A DNA stretch of 43,939 nucleotides, from positions 1-43,939 of IMG/VR virus record IMGVR_UViG_3300027822_000021; one strand, given 5' to 3'. A program made the position numbers and the translations under genes. Of the stretch, positions 40,341 through 43,939 are shown one piece after another. Within the stretch, counting starts at the first letter, position 1. Each line of letters starts with the position of its first letter. This stretch comes from a virus. The notes under the pieces were generated by a model, which saw nothing but the letters and a program-made list of their open reading frames with translations, had not been told where the DNA came from and ran no database searches.

Positions 40341-41078
40341 TTATTTTATTAATTTTAAAAAATCTTTAAATCCAGTTCCCTTTAAGACAGGAATTTCAAA
40401 AGGAACATCATATCTGCATTTCGCTGTAAAGGCGGGTCTTGGCTGCGTAAAGATAGACCGCTCTCCGCTTCCAGTAACTTTAGCCTTTAAGGCACCGTCC
40501 TTTTTGGTTATATAAGCCTTATGATTTAAAAATAAAATTGCATCGCAAAATTCCTCGAATTTTTTTGCAGCCTTTTTATGCAATTTAATAACAAATTGAT
40601 CGTAATTTTCACCTTCTGGATTATTATATGGCTTTATTTCGTTATGGGCTAATAATATAACTGCCATTCCTTTTTCGCTCCAAAGCTTTGTCAGCCCGCT
40701 TAATAATTTTACATGACGATTGATAGCATAATCATACCCTTTTTGATATCCAATATCTGAAATACTTTCTACTCCCTTTTCTATAGCGATCTCTTGATGT
40801 ACGATAGCTTCCCACCAGTCTATTGTATCGACAACAACTGTTTTAAAATCATGATCTTCATTTATCAGCAGACCTATATTTTTATATACATCTGCCACTG
40901 TTTCAGACAATGGGAATCGTTTTGGTTTAATCTCACCTAATCCAGACTCTGTTTGAATAAAAATCGGATTAGGTGCTATAGAAGCCCACGTCGATTTACC
41001 TAACCCGTGAGATCCATGCAATAAAATACGCGGCGGCTCCCGTTTTTCATTAGTTTCTAAAAAATCTTCAAAACTCAT
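40341..41078 (-). CDS. Sak4-like RecA-fold ATPase (single-strand annealing type)
   Basis: The 245-residue protein is a compact RecA-fold ATPase with Walker A GSHGLGKST (22-30), Walker B-like VVVDTIDWW and a sensor-type strand AVILLAHNE near 150. Such phage proteins, annotated as AAA_24 ATP-binding proteins, include Sak4, which works with an SSB-like partner; here that is the DUF669 protein just downstream. It is the first gene of the second leftward operon, with the promoter at 41166-41194 and a ~90-base leader. No separate annealing protein (RecT, Erf) is seen. Confidence 0.75.
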   Translation of the reverse strand: MSFEDFLETNEKREPPRILLHGSHGLGKSTWASIAPNPIFIQTESGLGEIKPKRFPLSETVADVYKNIGLLINEDHDFKTVVVDTIDWWEAIVHQEIAIEKGVESISDIGYQKGYDYAINRHVKLLSGLTKLWSEKGMAVILLAHNEIKPYNNPEGENYDQFVIKLHKKAAKKFEEFCDAILFLNHKAYITKKDGALKAKVTGSGERSIFTQPRPAFTAKCRYDVPFEIPVLKGTGFKDFLKLIK

Positions 41079-41120
41079 TATTTCACCCCTTTAATTAAAA
41101 AACGATATTTTTTAAAACCC

Positions 41121-41171
41121 TACCGGCTTACACGGAAATCAATTCGCTGCTCAAGTTTTGAAATCATTATA
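41121..41171 (-). repeat. Conserved promoter/leader block, copy 2
   Basis: The partner of 34836-34886 (42 of 51 identical, no gaps). It again begins with TATAAT on the minus strand, then carries TTCAAAACTTGAGCAG across the start site and a less regular hairpin in the leader. It lies upstream of the Sak4-like gene, so both leftward operons share the same element. Confidence 0.8.
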
Positions 41172-41194
41172 GACGAAAGATTTATCAATGTCAA
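41166..41194 (-). promoter_or_regulatory. Consensus leftward sigma70 promoter of the recombination operon
   Basis: On the minus strand, TTGACA (41194-41189), 17 bases, TATAAT (41171-41166): both hexamers are perfect. Start would be near 41159, about 80 bases before the ATG at 41078. A-rich DNA lies upstream. Confidence 0.85.
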
Positions 41195-41226
41195 ACAAAA
41201 TTAATAAAAAAAAATAAAAATCTTAT

Positions 41227-41255
41227 TTGACAGCTATAAACAAATTTGTTATTGT
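41227..41255 (+). promoter_or_regulatory. Rightward promoter with operator-like palindrome
   Basis: TTGACA (41227-41232), 17 bases and TATTGT (41250-41255). The spacer contains the 12-bp palindrome AACAAATTTGTT (41239-41250), which overlaps the -10. It serves the HTH gene at 41298 and the primase-helicase. Confidence 0.6.
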
Positions 41256-41297
41256 TTTATTTAGAATAAACATAAAAATTAAAAATGGAGGTATAAG

Positions 41298-41507
41298 TTG
41301 AATAATAACAATCATGATGAATATTTATCAGTTGAAGAATTTACGGAATTTTTAGGAGTTACAAAGCCTACAGTTTATAAATGGTTAAAATTAGGTATGC
41401 CGCATATACAGGTTGAAGGCCGCGGAGTCATTAAAATATTGAAATTCAGATCATTAAATTGGTTAGAAAATTCAACACCTAAAAATGTAAAGAGGATGGG
41501 TAGTTAG
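41298..41507 (+). CDS. Excisionase/MerR-type small HTH protein
   Basis: TTG 41298 is the only fitting start, with GGAGG at 41287-41291. The 69-residue product shows the DNA-binding pattern of excisionase-type proteins: YLSVEEFTEFLGVTKPTVYK, then WLKLGMPHIQVEGRGVIKI and a short C-terminal tail. It probably binds DNA near its own promoter or at the origin, as a replication or transcription accessory; no integrase is present for an excisionase role. Its stop meets the ATG of the primase-helicase directly. Confidence 0.75.
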   Translation: MNNNNHDEYLSVEEFTEFLGVTKPTVYKWLKLGMPHIQVEGRGVIKILKFRSLNWLENSTPKNVKRMGS

Positions 41508-43682
41508 ATGCTTGATACAGCATTAGAATTACTTGAATTAGGTCTATCCGTAGTCCCGCTTCAAAAAAATAAAAAGACCCCTCCTTCCGGCTGCACATGG
41601 AAAGAGCAGCAAGTTACGTTACCTACTCATGCGACTATAGAGGAACGCTTTCAAAGCTATCCTGATAGCGATTTAGGCATTATAACAGGTAATGTATCTG
41701 GTATTATTGTTGTCGATGGTGATAGCGCAGAAGCATGCACCTGGATTGAGAAAAACTTTCCGCATACATGGTTGACTGTAAGTAATGCAGGGCGAGGTAA
41801 GCATTATTATTATAGGACGCCTGGTGATGGGCGCATTGTTAAAACTTCAGCAGGTATAGTGTATGATGCGGTTGATATACGAGGTGAAAAAGGTCTGGTA
41901 GTCATACCACCTTCTGAACATAAATCTGGGAACCTATATCAATGGAATGTTGCTGAAGGTTTTTCGTTAGAAGACTTGAGCGAATTACCTGAATTTCCTG
42001 ATAAGTATATAGATAATACCAAGACATATGAAACATATGCAACAAAAAATAATAATTATACACCAGGCGAGCTTAAAAATATAGCTGATCAATGCGCCTG
42101 GCTGCGACATTGCAGAGAAGATGCCACAATTCTCGGTTATAATGAGTGGGTATGGATGTTATCAATAGTCAGCAAGTGTGTCGACGGTAGAAAAAAATGT
42201 CATTGGTTGTCAAAGATGAGTACAAAATATGACTATAATCAATGCGATAAAAAAATAGACGAAGTTATAAATAGTATGGGTGCAGTGTCATGCCGAACTA
42301 TTGCAAGTAAATTTAACGGCTGTTTTGATTGCAAAGTTGAAGGTAAGGGCAATCTGAATTTCTCACCTGTCATTTTAGGTGCTGAGGCAATATTTAAAGA
42401 AGAGACACAGAGGGTATCAATAGATGATATAGAAAAAGAACAAATTAACAATACAACGTTACAATTATCCGAAAAAATTATTAATCCTGGTGGGTTGCTT
42501 TCGTTGGGAATGGCTGCTCTTAGGGATTCTGACGCTCCAGATATCCCACAATACTCTTTTCCTATAGTTATCTCTATTATTTCAAGGGCGTTGATGGGAA
42601 AAATAGAATATAGAGGTGTGTGGCCAAACTTCTATACAGTGAAAGTTGGTGGTACGTCCACAGGAAAGACTGACTCGGATAAGATAATGCGGAGAGCAAT
42701 CAATAATGATGTTGATTTAGATGGCTTTTATGGCCCGGATGATTTCTCATCTGGGCCTGGTTTGCTTCGTGGGTTAGTGGACGACCCGCAAACTTTAATC
42801 AATCTAGATGAAATTTCGTATTTATTCAAGAGATTTGATCGACATGACCCAGTAACATCTGGGAAGATTGAAATATTGTTACAACTGTTTACCAACTGCG
42901 GATTGACCTATAAAAAACCTTATGGAGATGCAAAGAAAACGATTACCCTTGAAAAGCCTTGCGTCTCTCTTATAGGAAATGCTACGACAAGTATTTTTGA
43001 TAATATTAGACCTGAAGATTTTGTGACAGGTCTGATACAGCGATTTACTTTCTGGTGTTATGACGGGAAAATTCCAAAAAGAAAACCCTATGTTGGCAGG
43101 AAAAATACTAATATGGATCTATTTTTGAAAAAAATAAAAGAAATCTATCAATCTAAAATAAAAACAAAAAATGACAAGCTTATTGATGTTATAGGTGGAA
43201 CTGTTACAATGTCGATAGAACGGGCAGCATTTGACCGACTTAACCAATTCTCTGAACATAATATAGATGCAGCCAATATCGAAGATGATCAGGGAAAAAT
43301 TGGTATCATTAGCAGAAGATTTCATGAGGCTATAAAGTATGCTATGATCTTCTTAGCCGGGACTTATGAGATAACATTGCAGTCTATTGATTATGGTATT
43401 GCGTTGGCTGAATTGTTGTGTGACTGGAAATTGAACGTACTGTCTAATAGGGTAAGAGAAGGGCAGTTCCATCAAGATTGTGAAATATTCAAAGAAGGTA
43501 TTGTTGCAACGATTAAAACCGGGAAAAAACCAACTGGAAAAATGATTGCAAATAGAAGACCTCGCATAAAAGAGTTAAAACCACACGAATTCAATAACGT
43601 TGTTGTAGCGTTGGCAGCGAGAAAAGAAATCGAAATTGATGATAGCAAAGGTAGTACAAAATATTTTTTGTTGAAAGATTAA
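41508..43682 (+). CDS. Bifunctional prim-pol primase and DUF3987-like helicase
   Basis: The 724-residue protein has an N-terminal prim-pol domain (about 1-170) with SVVPLQKNKKTP, DLGIITG, IIVVDGD (metal Asp residues), KHYYYRTP and VDIRGEKGLVVIPPS. A middle linker has several Cys residues. The C-terminal part is a DUF3987-like helicase with Walker A GGTSTGKT (381-388), LINLDEIS as Walker B, and a QRFTFW motif. It would prime and unwind DNA at the phage fork. The gene is the largest of the rightward replication operon. A hairpin and an inverted-repeat region follow. Confidence 0.85.
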   Translation: MLDTALELLELGLSVVPLQKNKKTPPSGCTWKEQQVTLPTHATIEERFQSYPDSDLGIITGNVSGIIVVDGDSAEACTWIEKNFPHTWLTVSNAGRGKHYYYRTPGDGRIVKTSAGIVYDAVDIRGEKGLVVIPPSEHKSGNLYQWNVAEGFSLEDLSELPEFPDKYIDNTKTYETYATKNNNYTPGELKNIADQCAWLRHCREDATILGYNEWVWMLSIVSKCVDGRKKCHWLSKMSTKYDYNQCDKKIDEVINSMGAVSCRTIASKFNGCFDCKVEGKGNLNFSPVILGAEAIFKEETQRVSIDDIEKEQINNTTLQLSEKIINPGGLLSLGMAALRDSDAPDIPQYSFPIVISIISRALMGKIEYRGVWPNFYTVKVGGTSTGKTDSDKIMRRAINNDVDLDGFYGPDDFSSGPGLLRGLVDDPQTLINLDEISYLFKRFDRHDPVTSGKIEILLQLFTNCGLTYKKPYGDAKKTITLEKPCVSLIGNATTSIFDNIRPEDFVTGLIQRFTFWCYDGKIPKRKPYVGRKNTNMDLFLKKIKEIYQSKIKTKNDKLIDVIGGTVTMSIERAAFDRLNQFSEHNIDAANIEDDQGKIGIISRRFHEAIKYAMIFLAGTYEITLQSIDYGIALAELLCDWKLNVLSNRVREGQFHQDCEIFKEGIVATIKTGKKPTGKMIANRRPRIKELKPHEFNNVVVALAARKEIEIDDSKGSTKYFLLKD

Positions 43683-43693
43683 AAAAAAAGGTT

Positions 43694-43719
43694 GCATTCT
43701 TTTTTAAAAAAAGGGATGC
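43694..43719 (-). terminator. Hairpin after the primase gene, T run on the minus strand
   Basis: GCATTCTTTTTT (43694-43705) can pair with the following A-run plus GGGATGC (to 43719) with G-U pairs. A T9 run follows on the minus strand (complement of 43681-43689), four bases past the stem, so it may stop leftward transcripts entering the primase gene. On the plus strand the T run is poor. Confidence 0.45.
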
Positions 43720-43848
43720 TTTATTCACTATGTTAAAAATTCTTGTAACACATAAATCACCCCATATCACACCTCAAAAAATACAAAGGTACAAAAATGG
43801 AACAGCCCCCACTGTACCAACAAACATACTGAATTCACGGCACGGATG

Positions 43849-43928
43849 AAATAGAACAGTAGAACAGAGGCCACAGAGAAAATTAAATATATATAGTGTT
43901 GTAACTGGGCTGTACTACTGTTCTATTT
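43849..43928. repeat. Inverted repeat with TAGAACAG iterons near the window end
   Basis: AAATAGAACAGTAGAACAG (43849-43867) matches the reverse complement of 43910-43928 at 18 of 19 bases, the outer 14 perfectly, with a ~42-base AT-rich inner part. Each arm holds two TAGAACAG-like units, and a further ACAGCCC/GGGCTGT pair (43802-43808, 43907-43913) nests around. A T16 run starts at 43924. It may be an origin, a strong terminator, or an assembly fold-back. The rest of 43720-43848 holds no convincing gene. Confidence 0.7.
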
Positions 43929-43939
43929 TTTTTTTTTTT

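Noticed and set aside
43797-43832. Short plus-strand frame after the primase gene
   Set aside because: Only 11 codons, with no ribosome site, in a region of inverted repeats.
1-43939. tRNA genes, CRISPR arrays, insertion sequences, integrase
   Set aside because: No cloverleaf, regularly spaced repeats, transposase or recombinase motif was recognised by eye; a tool scan could still find a weak case.

Overview
This window is most of the genome of a short-tailed (podovirus-like) tailed phage. It reads as a metagenome-style contig: it starts inside the gene before the scaffold gene, ends in a T homopolymer, and has a perfect inverted repeat close to each end. It has a full head module, head-tail adaptors, a nozzle-like protein and ejected internal virion proteins, but no tail tube, sheath or tape-measure gene, which argues for a short tail. 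No integrase, transposase, tRNA, CRISPR array or RNA polymerase gene was seen. Terminase and most of the portal gene lie outside. The host cannot be named from sequence alone. Consensus sigma70-type promoters, AGGAGG ribosome sites and a lipoprotein signal suggest a Gram-negative bacterium.

Layout. (1) 1-30320, plus strand: portal end, FmdB-like zinc ribbon, scaffold, major capsid protein, two small beta-rich virion proteins, two adaptors, two paralogous collar/fibre proteins (one with a LamG lectin end), nozzle-like protein, small genes and a GNAT protein, then three internal virion proteins ending in a 3071-residue multidomain polyvalent protein. Small genes follow, then a polysaccharide-deacetylase (NodB/CE4) tailspike, a papain-like protein, a fibre-like protein that begins with a lipoprotein signal peptide, a secreted LamG-like protein, and a lysis group (M15 peptidase, holin-like, membrane coiled-coil protein, DUF1353). 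(2) 34772-30317, minus strand: an operon of about fifteen small early-type genes including a Dam-type methyltransferase, a MazG-like pyrophosphohydrolase and a MESH1/SpoT-like HD hydrolase. (3) 35001-38030, plus: XRE-type regulator, coiled-coil proteins and an MBL-fold hydrolase. (4) 41078-38037, minus: Sak4-like ATPase, DUF669 ssDNA-binding protein and SF2 helicase. (5) 41298-43682, plus: excisionase-like HTH and prim-pol/helicase, then an inverted-repeat region that may be an origin or terminator.

Control. Two divergent promoter regions (34773-35000 and 41079-41297) have the same plan. Each has a near-perfect leftward sigma70 promoter followed by the same 51-bp block (42/51 identical) covering the -10, the start site and the start of the leader RNA, and a rightward promoter ahead of a small HTH gene. 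The two leftward operons (host takeover; recombination) therefore look co-regulated by an operator or leader-RNA element.

Most worth a second look: the fibre-like protein with a perfect lipobox next to a secreted lectin-like protein, which suggests phage fibre modules exported to the host envelope; the shared 51-bp promoter/leader block; an in-frame UGA with a 29-codon coding continuation and a hairpin just after it; SSB-type acidic tails on both the DUF669 protein and the helicase; and the composite polyvalent ejection protein with duplicated tags.
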